Source: Sepioteuthis lessoniana (Eukaryota > Mollusca > Cephalopoda > Myopsida > Loliginidae). From it: 64,000 nucleotides of DNA. This document shows, piece by piece, positions 20,364-30,854 of this stretch. The position numbers and the translations under genes are program-made. Below the pieces are notes generated by a model. The model did not search any database, was not told the origin of the DNA, and was given only the letters and a program-made list of their open reading frames with translations. The number at the start of each line of letters is the position of its first letter. Within the stretch, counting starts at the first letter, position 1. The DNA is taken from the NCBI GenBank assembly GCA_963585895.1, contig OY757913.1, positions 102,929,471-102,993,470 of the forward strand, in the 5' to 3' direction.

Positions 20364-20881
20364 TGTTGTGACGGAATCACCAACAACTGGACCCAACTAC
20401 TCTCCATTATACCGGAAGACGCTGCAATACGTGGTCAGTCTAGATCCGGATGGTTTTCGGCTGACACTCCATTCGATAGGTTACACTTTGCTCGCGGATC
20501 TGACTGTGTGTGGCTTGTTGACTGGATATTTCCTCCGGTCTCAGGGGGCCGTGTCTCCAGGCTTTTACCAACTTCGGTGGGGTTTATTGCCTGGCACCTG
20601 AGGCGCCTCTAATAAGTGGAATGCAGACGGGGCCGTAGGTATTTTTAGAAAATGCCGGGCGCCCGGACCAACCTAAAAAACGCCTTGTGCCGCACTTGCT
20701 CGTTCGGTGGGGCGCGCAACAAATACAGACTAGATCCGGAAGCTAACCTCACCCTCGAGCGTTTATGCGAACTAGCTTACCGTCCTGCGTTCTTGTGGCC
20801 ATCCTTTGTTCTTGTAAATGTGTACCTATACTCTAACCGTGGGGTTCTGTTCTCTTTGTGACTCTTTCCAGGGCCATAACA
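20364..20881 (+). mobile_element. Solo LTR-C with 5-bp target duplication
   Basis: The segment begins TGTTGTGACGGAATC and ends GGGCCATAACA. It is flanked by GTTAC on both sides (20359-20363 and 20882-20886). It is clearly GC-richer than its surroundings, which is why two overlapping open frames (20319-20612 and 20368-20601) and a third (20652-20861) appear. Neither frame shows a known domain. TG...CA ends plus a 5-bp duplication point to a solo LTR. The strand is arbitrary because no poly(A) signal is evident. Confidence 0.8.
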
Positions 20882-20989
20882 GTTACTTTTTCTTTTCTTC
20901 TCTTATTTCTCTTAAATTACATTTTTCTTTCTGTATAGTATCTTTCTTTGCATACTGCTAGAGAATATTTTTTTCATTTTTCGTTTTGG

Positions 20990-21117
20990 GGATTTCTTTC
21001 TTTCTTTCTTTTTTTCTTTCTAAGATTTCGTTTAATAAAAAAAAAACAAAAAAACGTTTCTTTATATCATTTTAAGGACTGATTTCTTTTATTTCATTCG
21101 TCTTATTTCGGTAAATT

Positions 21118-21156
<39 letters not shown>

Positions 21157-21670
21157 CTCTTTCTTTCTTTCTATTTTCTTCTTTCGATTTAATGTTTTTT
21201 TGATTCTTTGTTTCCTTCTTTCAATATATAACTCTTTTTCATATTCTTTTTTCCCATTGTTCTCTTCATTGGTCTCTTTCAATTTTCTTTCAATTTTCTT
21301 TCAGTTTTCATGAATTTTATCGGTATATTTCTTTTCTTTCATAGTTTCTTTCATTTCTTTCTTTATTTCTTTCTTTGCTAAAAATCTCAATCAATTATTT
21401 TTCTGATTCCTTCATTTCTAGATCTGTGTCTTTCATAAGTTTTCTCCTGCCTTATTTCAGTAGAACTAATTGAATGACTTATCGATTGATTGATTGATTG
21501 ATTGATTGATTTCTGTCTTTCTTTCTAATATTTTGATAATTGTTTTTATAATTCTTTTTTTTTTTCATTCTTTACTATATTGATTTTCATTTTTTGTTGC
21601 CTTTCTTGAATTATTTCAGCAGATATCATTTTCTATTTGCTTTCTTCTTTGATTTGTTAAAAGAATTTGT
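20990..21670. repeat. Pyrimidine-rich low-complexity DNA
   Basis: It contains (TTTC)n at 20996-21030 and 21118-21172, (GATT)n at 21485-21510 and T-rich filler. No gene is supported. Confidence 0.8.
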
Positions 21671-21679
21671 GAATGCACC

Positions 21680-21754
<75 letters not shown>

Positions 21755-21825
21755 TCGATAAATTTCATTCATTATTATATTTGGTTCCTTTTCTTTATTT
21801 CTTTAAGAAATTCATAAATGTATTT

Positions 21826-21873
<48 letters not shown>

Positions 21874-22039
21874 TTCATAGATTTCACTTCCCTTTTTATT
21901 TAGTTTCTTTTCTTTATTTAAAAAAAAATTCATAAATGTATTTTCTTTCTTTGTTTCTTTCTTTTTCTTTCTTTCTATAGCTTTCACTTTTATTTGGTTC
22001 CCTTTCTTTATTCCTTCTAAAAAAATCATACATGTATTT

Positions 22040-22071
<32 letters not shown>

Positions 22072-22992
22072 TTTTTCTTTCTATAGCTTTCACATTTTTT
22101 TTGTTCCTTTTCTTTATTTCTTCAAAAAGTTCATGAAGATATTTTCTTTCTTTCTTTTTTTCTTTCTTTCTATAGATTTAATTCCCCTTTTTATTTGGTT
22201 TCCTCTCTTTATTTTTAAATAAAAATCGTAAATGTATTTTCTTTCTTTGTTTCTTTTTTTTTTCTTTCTTTCTATAGATTTAATTCCCCTTTTTATTTGG
22301 TTTCCTCTCTTTATTTTTAAATAAAAATCGTAAATGTATTTTCTTTCTTTGTTTCTTTTTTTTTCTTTCTTTCTATAGATTTAATTCCCCTTTTTATTTG
22401 GTTTCCTCTCTTTATTTTTAAATAAAAATCGTAAATGTATTTTCTTTCTTTGTTTCTTTTTTTTTCTTTCTTTCTATAGATTTAATTCCCCTTTTTATTT
22501 GGTTTCCTCTCTTTATTTTTAAATAAAAATCGTAAATGTATTTTCTTTCTTTGTTTCTTTTTTTTTTCTTTCTTTCTATAGATTTAATTCCCCTTTTTAT
22601 TTGGTTTCCTCTCTTTATTTTTAAATAAAAATCGTAAATGTATTTTCTTTCTTTGTTTCTTTCTTTTTTTCTTTCTTTCAATTGCTTTCACTTTTTTGGG
22701 GTTCCTTTTCTTTATTTCTTGAAAATATTCATGAATATATTTTCTTTTTTCTTTCTTTCTTTCATTCTTTCTTTCTTTCTTTCTTTTTTCTTTCTTTCTT
22801 TCTTTTTTCTTTCTTTCTATAGCTTTCACTTTTTTTTTGTTCCTTTTCTTTATTTATTGAAAAAATTCATGAATATATTTTTTCTTTCTTTTTCTCCTTC
22901 TTTCTTCTTTTTTTTTCTTTCTTTCTATAACTTTCACTTACTTTTTTTGGTTCCTTTTCTTTATTTCTTAAAAAAAATTCATGAATATATTT

Positions 22993-23036
<44 letters not shown>

Positions 23037-23123
23037 TATTTATTTATTTTTTTCTATAGAATCCACTCCCTTTTTTGTTTGGCTCCTTTTCTTTATTTCT
23101 TTAAAAAAACCATAAATATATTT

Positions 23124-23179
<56 letters not shown>

Positions 23180-23190
23180 TCATTTATTCC
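21680..23190. repeat. Higher-order tandem array with embedded (CTTT)n
   Basis: At least 13 units of roughly 65 non-microsatellite bases share ATAGCTTTCAC/ATAGATTTAATTCC, TTTGGTTCC, TTTCTTTATTT and AAATTCATAAATGTATTTTC blocks and alternate with (CTTT)n tracts. Five units at 22172-22680 are nearly identical, starting at 22172, 22274, 22375, 22476 and 22578 (period 101-102 bp). Long Phe/Ser/Leu or Lys/Glu/Arg open frames on both strands are translations of this array and not genes. Confidence 0.9.
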
Positions 23191-23511
23191 TTCTCGCCTT
23201 ATTTCTCGGGATTGCTATCTATCTTTCAAGTCACACTTTAAAATCTCTAAAGTGACACAGCATTTCTAAACCGGATTAAAAATAATGTCTACAGACCGAA
23301 GTCTTACAAAACTGATAACGAACGACATATTTGCAAAATAATCATAGGCTACATTTTTCTTCTTCATTTCATCGAATTACTGAGAAGAGAAACGCAGCTG
23401 TTTTCCTTCCTTATTAAAAAAATATCCAAAATGAAAACCAAAGAAAGTAAAACGCAACAAAACAAGAGAATAATACGTTCTCCGTCTGTTTGATGTTTCC
23501 TGGAAATCTAT

Positions 23512-23547
23512 TATTATTATTATTATTATTATCATTTCCTGGAAATC

Positions 23548-23592
<45 letters not shown>
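23512..23592. repeat. (TTA)n tract with repeated AGATTTCCAGGAAA piece
   Basis: Two TTA runs are separated by a TTTCCTGGAAATCTA piece that occurs twice here; a related TTCCTTGAAATCTA lies at 24107-24120. These are tails and 5' junction scraps of minus-strand RLE-1 copies. Confidence 0.85.
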
Positions 23593-23595
<3 letters not shown>

Positions 23596-24120
23596 CTCTT
23601 TCTGAGTTTTTCACATCAGCGTTAACTGATGGTTTTACACTGGAGTTTGAGCGACAGCAAGTCTCCTCAAGTCTTCAGGACTCGTCTCAGGATTCTGGTC
23701 GTTCTTAGCAATGCTGTCGTTTGGATAGTCTCTACCCGTCCGCCAATTTTCAAGTCTTCCAGGCCTTTTAATAATCCTTTAGTTATTGTGCCTAACGCAC
23801 CAATCACAATTGGCACAATCGTTACTTTCATGTTGCACAGCTTTTTCAATTCTCTAGCAAGGTCGAGGTACTTATCTTTCTTTTCACTTTCCTTCAGATT
23901 TATTCTGTGGTCCCCCGGAACAGCAAAGTCGACAATTTTACAAATTCTCTTTTTTTTTTGTTGATTATTATGAGCTCTGGTCTTCTGGCGGGGATTAAGT
24001 GATCCGTTTGTATGTTAAAATCCCATAGGAGTTTATGCGTGTCATTTTCTAAGACAGGTATTGGGTTGTGCATATACCATTTGTTTGTATGGTCAAATTG
24101 AAATTTCCTTCCTTGAAATC
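23593..24120 (-). mobile_element. RLE-1 retrotransposon copy G, nearly open
   Basis: Read on the minus strand, directly after a (TAA)n tract, it gives KFQFDHTNKWYMHNPIPVLE, HLIPARRPELIIINKKKR, ICKIVDFAVPGDHRINLKES, LCNMKVTIVPIVIGALGTI and VETIQTTALLRTTRILRRVL. Only a stop near the C-terminus (LKT then GDLLSLKLQ) and small shifts break it. The endonuclease PD reads PE. The hairpin CATCAGT TAAC GCTGATG lies at 23614-23631, followed by (TAA)n. It is one of the youngest-looking RLE-1 copies here. Confidence 0.9.
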
Positions 24121-24765
24121 TATTATTATTATTATGATTATTATTATTTCACGTCTTGTGAGTTCTTAACACCTACGTTAGCAAGTGGTATTTTAATGAA
24201 GACAGAGTGACAGCAAGTTCCTACAGGTCTTCAGGGAACTTGTGAGTATTCTAGCCGATATCAACAGTGATGTTGTCAGGATAATCCTGATTTGTTCTCC
24301 GATTTCCAACTCTTCTAGGCCTCTTTCCAAGCCTTCGGAGAACGTTCCGAGTGCGCCAGTTATAATTGGTACCACCATCACCTTCATATTCATAAACTTT
24401 CTAAGTTTTCTTGCAGGGTCTACGTAAGTTCTCTTTTCCTTTTTTTTATGTTAATTATCCCTAGTACTGGATTTCTGGCTGGGATGAGATGTTTTTATTT
24501 AAAATCACTGTCTCATTCTCTGGGACGGATTCAGGTTTTTACAACCATTTGGTGGTATGGTTAAATTTCAGTTTCTAGCCCAATTCCAAGCGGATTACCT
24601 TACCCCGCCTTACTTCATTTTGGGCTAGTTTGCAACATTTACTGTTCAATAGTGTCGTTTTTCTCATTACATAATCTATAATCTTTATGCCGTTGTATAG
24701 TATCGATTTAATATAATTGGTCCAAATGGCTTTGTTTTATGCTGCCGTTAGATGAGATTCAGTTT
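24121..24765 (-). mobile_element. RLE-1 retrotransposon copy H
   Basis: The minus frame 24193-24393 reads MNMKVMVVPIITGALGTFSE, GLEELEIGEQIRIILTTSLL and ISARILTSSLKT, the family C-terminus in a divergent form. Upstream lie ENETVI and knuckle-region debris. The tail is (TAA)n at 24121-24150 and directly abuts copy G's 5' end. The hairpin arms at 24170-24187 differ from consensus but still pair. Confidence 0.85.
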
Positions 24766-24774
24766 ATTCTAGTC

Positions 24775-24990
24775 TTTGTAAGTGTTTCACACCAGATTTA
24801 ACAAATGCATTTTTCAGTGAAAACTGAGGGACAGCAAGTCTCAATTCTCCTGAAGTCTTGAAAGTATTCCAGCTGATTTTAACAGCGCACCAACTAAAAT
24901 TAGCATTCTCATCATCTTCATGTGCCACAATGTCTTTAATTCACTGCCAAGAGCTAGGTATTTAGCCAGCTTTCTTCTTATCTTCAATTT
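24775..24990 (-). mobile_element. RLE-1 retrotransposon copy I, short 3' end
   Basis: The plus strand shows GTGTTTCACACCAGATTTAA, GAGGGACAGCAAGTCTC and TTCCAGCTGATTTTAACAGC, the minus-oriented RLE-1 3' end. It is cut off by a D repeat at about 24995. No clear (TAA)n tail is present. Confidence 0.7.
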
Positions 24991-24994
24991 CAAT

Positions 24995-25630
24995 TGCCCA
25001 GTTTGCTGGGGCTGTAGAGTACACCGACTGCACCTCTGCAGAGGGATAATCCCCCCGCGTCCTGAATGTCCTGTATATGATACTAAACAATCTGATGGTG
25101 AATTCCAGTGATGCTGGAGCTTTGGGGAATGCGGAGTACCCCTTCATTGCTATTGCTCCTAGGTCTACTCTAGTAGCACCTGATAGGGCCCTATCTATGG
25201 GTTAAATAGAACTAACGGCATACTTATGATAAACTGAATTGTTTGACAAAACTGAATTGCTTGAAATAGAAATGTTTTTGAAAATTAAACCGTACTTACA
25301 TTTAAACTGCGTGCTTTTGCTAAACTGAATTATTTGAAATGGTACTATTTTTGACATTGAAACTGTACTTACACTAAACAGAATTGTTTAATATAGAACT
25401 GTTTTGACATTTAACTGTGTGTAAAGAAACTCTGTACTTATACTAAACTGAATTAGCTGAATTAGAACTGCTTGATAAACTGAATCGCTTGAAATAGAAA
25501 TGTTTTTCACACTTTAACTGTATTTACATTTAAACTGCGTACTTATGCTAAACTGAACTGTTTGAAATGTAACTGATGGATTTGGCGTTAAATAACCTAC
25601 AAAGGTTGATATGCCATAAAATCCAAACAA
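24995..25630 (+). repeat. D repeat copy
   Basis: The head TTGCCCAGTTTGCTGGGGCT and GTAGAGTACACCGACTGCAC, with CTCTGCAGAG, is followed by the AAACAATCTGATGGTGAATT and CCTATCTATGGGTTAAATAG blocks. An AT-rich zone comes next, built of TAAACTGAATTGTTTGAAAT-like units repeated about every 50-60 bp. It ends in GGCGTTAAATAACCTACAAA then GGTTGATATGCCATAAAA. No open frame is conserved. It is the best full-length D copy. Confidence 0.85.
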
Positions 25631-25674
25631 CCAACCAACATCAATTTCACTATTATCGACTGGAACGACAAAAT

Positions 25675-26015
25675 ATATTATTACTTCATCCCAGTCGGTT
25701 GAGGCTGTAGAATATACACTGACTGAATCTTTGCAGAGAAGTAAGAAAAATTACCGACAAACTAATTTCTCACATATCATGTGTATCTATTTAAATGTGT
25801 GCAAATAAATGATTGATATTAAGTTGTTTCTGTGACATGGCAATACTTGAAAATATTTAACTGTGTGCAAAAAAAGTGAGGTCAGCCTCATTTAAAAATG
25901 TTATCAACAAAAGGATTACAAATCATATATTTACTAGATATGTATAGAGGATTTAGCATTAAATAACATATAATGGTTGATATGTCATAAAACCAAACTA
26001 TACCAAACAAATCCA
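25675..26015 (+). repeat. D repeat copy
   Basis: It has the head (CCCAGTCGGTTGAGGCTGTA), then a different AT-rich middle with AAATGTGTGCAAATAAATGA and GCCTCATTTAAAAATGTTAT, and the tail TTAGCATTAAATAACATATA. The block order matches the D copy that hosts the nested elements at 47590-49752. Confidence 0.8.
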
Positions 26016-26034
26016 TAACTTCTCCTTCTTTCTC

Positions 26035-26490
26035 TCCTGATGAGTTTTTCACACTAGCTTGGGTTGGTGGTATTTCACTGCAATCTGAGCGAGAGCAAAT
26101 CTCAGATCTCCAAGACTCTTCTCTGTATTCTATCCGATCTCAACACTGCTGTGGTCTGGATAGTCTTGATTCTTCCACTAATTTCCAGTTTCTCTTCCTA
26201 TCAAGCCTTTGGGAAGGAATCGTTCTAAGTGCACCAGATACAATTAGCATCACCGTCAACCACATATTCCACATTTTTTTCGTTCTCGGGTAAGGTCCAA
26301 GTACTTATCCATTTTTCGCTTTCTTTCATTTTCCGTTATATGCCATAACAGCAAAATCCTCTGGACGACATTTTTTTCACAGCACTACGTCTGATCTTCC
26401 GATAGAGAAAAGGTGATCTATTTGTATTTCAAAATCTCAGACAGTTTTGGTGGGATTAATATTCTAACCGTAATACAAGAAATGTTGATG
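26035..26490 (-). mobile_element. RLE-1 retrotransposon copy J
   Basis: The plus strand reads GAGTTTTTCACACTAGCTTG, TCTCCAAGACTCTTCTCTG and CAACACTGCTGTGGTCTGGA, i.e. the minus-oriented 3' end, and extends to the endonuclease region near 26480. The hairpin is partly decayed, with one compensatory pair retained. About 26490-26815 is unassigned AT-rich DNA. Confidence 0.8.
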
Positions 26491-26814
26491 TTCTATTGTA
26501 CAGGACCTATCATTTCTTAGTTCTAGTTCAACAAAAATTTTAAACAGTCATAATATATTCAAATTACTGCTTACTTAATCCCAAGAATTTGTAACATTTG
26601 ACAGATTATATGAAGCGATATCTAAATTGGATATGATTTTATCACACAAAATAACGTTGACTTTCATTTGTTTAAATTTTGAGCATCTGAATATTCACGT
26701 GTTTACAAGGATGAGTCAGGACTTTTGAAATATTCTATTTGCTTGTTTGCTGCGGGTACATCACATAACTAAAGCAGTTCAACCCGTGGTGGTTAGTGCG
26801 CTGACACCTTTGAT

Positions 26815-27080
26815 CAGAAAAATAGCAACATGAAAGCAACCAAAAACGTTTGCTGTATTAAAAATGAAGGAGCAGTAACTATATGGTTGAAGAAATTTCG
26901 CTCTACTCGCAAGAATCTCGATAATCAGGCAAGGTCAAGTTGGCCAAAAACTGTTGATTCCGAGGGATTGTTTAAGCAATAGAAAAAAAGTCAGCGAGTA
27001 GCACTCAAAAAGTATTCGGTGAGTTCGTCATCTGTCTGTCCAGTATGACCCTGTTGTATAGCCAATGAAGAGACCATAAC
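26815..27080 (+). mobile_element. mar-2 mariner N-terminal fragment
   Basis: The frame reads AVTIWLKKFRSTRKNLDNQA then RSSWPKTVDSEGL, which matches the mariner helix-turn-helix region (WFKKFRSG...LDDQARSGRPKTVDSE). A stop follows, then KKYSVSSSSV, a decayed GELGISQSSVVRH block. No inverted repeat is visible. A related piece lies at 36220-36480. Confidence 0.75.
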
Positions 27081-27145
27081 GCTTTTATTTATAAAGAGAT
27101 ACCTCTCGTTTTTATTGCCCCGAAAGGGTCGAAATGGCTATAGGT

Positions 27146-27161
27146 GTGTGTGTGTGTGTGT

Positions 27162-27200
<39 letters not shown>
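27146..27200. repeat. (GT)n(GA)n microsatellite
   Basis: Two adjacent dinucleotide tracts. The surrounding 27080-27700 holds no recognised gene. Confidence 0.9.
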
Positions 27201-27203
<3 letters not shown>

Positions 27204-27704
27204 TGGAAGGAAGACTGTTATCATTGACACTACGTTGGGGACAGTCATTCTGAGACTTTTTTCTTCTACTTTCTGAATCTGAATGAATCCCTCTTAATCT
27301 GTCGTCATTTTATGATATTCTCAACGCCCACGCATTTTTCCTTACAGTTCTCAATTAAAGTGATTTATTTCCACTGTCCCTTGTTTTCACCGGTATGATA
27401 TCCTGTTTACGTAATCTCTGAATAATCACTTGGACCAAGTCATTATGTAACAGCTCGTCACGTTCAGGAACTCACTAAAAGCATCCTTAGCAGCCGGATT
27501 TAAGCCTTCCTAATATATTAATCTATTTATCTATGGGATCATTAAAGAAAAGAAGAGGCATTTTTTGAAAAGGAACAAAAAAGTTGTTTTTTTTCTCAGA
27601 CGTTTTCCAACAAATGTTAGCACCGCATTATTTAGAATCGTTCTATGACAAAAAATATTTTAATTTTGCAAAAATATTCATTTTCGAGATTATTTAAATT
27701 GGTG

Positions 27705-28100
27705 GCAAATTGATCCACGTCTTGAACAGAGGTCTGTCATCAAATTTTGGTTGCTGAAAAAGTGCAAATTATGCGAAATTTACAGAAGAATTTACAATGT
27801 ACACGGAAAATTATGTTTTAGTCAAAATGTTTTCGAATAGGCTAATCAAGGGTTTACCTCAACGAGCAATGAGTTAGCAATAGGTTCCATGTTGGAGAAG
27901 CATATTAACTCTCCGTAAAAAAAAAAAAAATTCTAAGCTCCGCGGGCAGTAAAGAAGGTCACATTGACGGCATTCTAGGAGTTGAAAGGACCTACCATTA
28001 TTGATTTCCTCGATAAAGATGAAACTGTAAACAAGGCTACTTACTGTAAACATTTTAGGAACAATTTCCCTCATATACAATTAACTGTTAATCTTTACAA
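27705..28100 (+). mobile_element. mar-2 mariner transposase fragment
   Basis: The frame reads LEQRSVIKFWLLKKCKLCEI and YRRIYNVHGKLCFSQNVFE (N-terminal region). After a deletion it continues with RAVKKVTLTAF, ELKGPTIIDFLDKDETVNKA and TYCKHFRNNF, the segment upstream of the second catalytic Asp. The middle with the first Asp is deleted. The minus-strand 68-aa frame here is a shadow of this relic. Confidence 0.75.
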
Positions 28101-28204
28101 CTCATTTATTGACTAAGATTTGACATGTAATAGAAATACAAATTGATTTAATTACAAGTATGCCTGAGTAGTAAATTTTTACTTATTTGACTAATTCTAC
28201 AATC

Positions 28205-28890
28205 ATGCTGTATAGATTGGAGCGAGCAGCAAGTGGCGTAGGCCTCGCAGACAAAACGTAGTATCTATGCTTTAATCAAAGTGGCGATGTCTCCACACTA
28301 AATGGTGATTCTCTGAAACTAGTGGATAAGTCTACCAACCCAGAAGCAGCGTCTTATCTAACAAAGATGATATCAATACGGGACAAGCGAAGGAATAGAC
28401 TTCTATCGACAGGCTATTGCTCCAATGGAAGTCAGTCCTATCTGATAAAATAAAACGCAGTTCTTTCCATGCAGCGGTCGTGTCCATACTATTTACCAAC
28501 TGGATGCTGACGAAGCGTATAGAGAAAAATCTTGATGGCAATTGCACTAGGATGCTACGAGCTATATTAAACAAATCCTGGGAGCAACCTCCCACAAAAC
28601 AACAGCTATAGCGCCTCTAACCACTTATCTCGAAGACCATCCAAATTAGATGAACAAGATATACGGGACAATGCCGAAGGAGCAAGGACGAACTCTCAAG
28701 CGACGTTTTCCAATGGATCCCTTCACAAAGATGTACAAGTGCAGGACAACCAACAAAAACTTTTCTACAGCAGGCTTTTACGGACACATGATGTAGCCTG
28801 GAAGACCTGCCGGAAACGATGGACGATAGAGCCGGATGGCGAGAGAAAGTTTAGGAAATCCGTACGAGCAACTCGACATGATGATGACGA
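28205..28890 (+). mobile_element. RTE-1 retrotransposon fragment
   Basis: Broken frames read RLERAASGVGLADKT, LNGDSLKLVDKSTNP (the post-YADD region), KRSSFHAAVVSI, LTKRIEKNLDGNCTRMLRAI and LNKSWEQ, followed by the knuckle-like end and a GATGATGACGATGAC tail. It extends further 5' than the 14089 copy, but with more stops and shifts. Confidence 0.8.
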
Positions 28891-28974
28891 TGACAATCAG
28901 TTATCTAAGCTATAGCCGTGTCAGTACTAATGGATGGTTCTTCAACAAGAACTTTAACAAAATCCCCGGGAAAA

Positions 28975-29205
28975 AGCTAGATGATATCTAAGCAAGGAAG
29001 TTGAGATTGGCTTTGAACAAATCCTGGTAGCTGCAGCCCACAAAACAGCATATCTTTGTTCACTTACCTCCTATCTCACAAACCATTCAACTTTTATCTC
29101 TTCTAGAGAAGTAGGGTCGAATTCATGTGAAAGGTTCTCCTGCTCTGTGCGGGCACTGAATGTTGCCAAGAGGATTTACCATGAGGAAGAACTATTTGCA
29201 TGATT
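28975..29205 (+). mobile_element. RTE-1 retrotransposon, decayed second fragment
   Basis: GAACAAATCCTGGTAGCTGC then ACAAAACAGCATATCTTTGT and CTCCTATCTCACAAACCATT parallel the LNKSW...LPPITKTIQ coding segment of RTE-1. It is badly decayed and has no tail. 29205-29620 is otherwise empty. Confidence 0.5.
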
Positions 29206-29638
29206 GAGCCAAAGGAATCTGAGCTATTAATTAATCCAATTTGGTAATGATAATACTGAAAGAAAGTCTTTTGATCTCCCTTCTAACGAATGGATCTCGT
29301 GATTTCAAGAGGCACTCCAGTATTATACTAAATATTAAGTTTGCAAAAAACATGCTAATGCAATTCTGTCAACCCTGAAAAAAAACCCACCTTCTACTGG
29401 AATACCGTACTCATATCTTAGAAGACCCCACCATGTCTATCTAGTACGTAGTCAATCATTGAAAGCCAATTTGATTTCCACTCTTTCCCAGGTTTATCCT
29501 TTGGCCCGCACAACCTTTGACCCTGTCACCCATAAATTATGCATCTGGACTATTTTGGTTCTTCCGCTATCCAAAGTGCCGAATGTTACTCTTGTTCTCC
29601 CTCTCTCTGACTGTGTGATTGTGCCAACTGTATCAGTT

Positions 29639-29771
29639 GCGGTAATCTAATAAGCTTTTTGCTAATAATTGGCACAAGGCCGTATGAATGGGGCTCCCAA
29701 TGTAATTCAAATTTCATTCGGGTTGGTTAACTCGTCTAGCTTACAAACCATTACACTGACCAAGACACCCT
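29639..29771 (-). mobile_element. SINE-B copy
   Basis: The minus-strand head and GGTTTGTAAGCTAGACGAG block match SINE-B, though with several changes. The flanks AACTGTATCAGTT (29626-29638) and AACTGTATCTGTT (29772-29784) are a target duplication with one mismatch. Confidence 0.85.
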
Positions 29772-29839
29772 AACTGTATCTGTTATAGTTTCCTTGTAAA
29801 CAAATAGGAAGCATTGCTTTCAGAGCGCCTCTTGGATGA

Positions 29840-30815
29840 ATTGAATTGTTTTTAATGACATGTCAACATCTTTGGGGTCATTGTACACCTATAAGTTGAG
29901 AAATCACATTTATTGTATGTTTTTCTGTATATTTTTTTTTTGTTTTACTTTAATAGTATATTTTTGCACATATTCCTATCTAATACAAATAATCTCACAT
30001 AGTTTTATGGTTTCAGTTATCTGACCAAATAATAATAATTATATCGTGGCAAGATATTCTGTTTCCATTTCTATTTAGTAATAATCATTTGCTTGCACAC
30101 AGTTATATGGTTTCAAGTAACCCCTAATAATCCTTTATAAACAATTACAGCTCTATGTAACTTTTCTTAATACCAACAATATACAGTATTGCTGCATCAA
30201 GTATTCTTATCTTATGCTGATAAACATACAAACAGATCTATGTGGATTGGTCTTGTTTTATGGCATATCAACCATTGTTGGTCATTTAATACCAAATCCT
30301 TTTTAAACATATATAGTAAATAATTCTAAACATATTTTATATATGGCATTTTTAAAAGAGCTTAAACTCATTTTTTTGCATACAGTAAAAATAGTTTCAC
30401 TCTTTTCTATCTAATAAGAATACACAGTTAAACGTAAAAACAGTTCTATTTCAAAGAATTCAGTTTACCATAAGTAAACACTTCCTTGTTTGCACAGTCA
30501 TTTATCTAAATACACTATTTTTTTTTACACTCAGTTAAATGATCGAAAATTTCGATTTCTAACAAGTCAATTTAGCATGAGTTCACAGTTTAAATGTCTA
30601 ACGGTTTTATTTGACCCATTGATAGTACCCTCTTAGGTGCTACCACTCTGGGTATAAAAGGACCAGGGAACGATGGCAATGAAGGGGTAGTCCGCATTTA
30701 CCAAATTTCCAGTATTACAGGAGCTTTACCATCAGAATTTTCGTGTGTTACCTCTCGGCAGAGATGCAGTTGGTGTTTTCTACAGCCCCAGCCGTCTGAT
30801 CCGTGATCTATTTGA
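29840..30815 (-). repeat. D repeat copy
   Basis: A clear tail (TTTTATGGCATATCAACCAT at about 30256-30275 on plus) leads into the AT-rich unit zone. The TACCACTCTGGGTATAAAAG and GCAATGAAGGGGTAGTCCG blocks and the TCTACAGCCCCAGCCGTCTG head at about 30780-30810 follow. A second, weaker tail and AT-rich zone at 29840-30240 suggests an older copy underneath. Confidence 0.75.
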
Positions 30816-30854
30816 CTCAAGGATGGAACTGTAACAGGTATTGCACTTCCATGT

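Noticed and set aside
20319-20861. A possible compact gene in the GC-richer segment
   Set aside because: The segment is bounded exactly by TG...CA ends and a 5-bp duplication, overlapping frames disagree, and no domain is recognisable.
22638-23255. A 205-aa Phe/Ser/Leu-rich open frame, and Lys/Glu/Arg-rich minus frames nearby
   Set aside because: They are translations of (CTTT)n and its complement within the tandem array. Frames stay open because the repeat has no stop codon in those phases.
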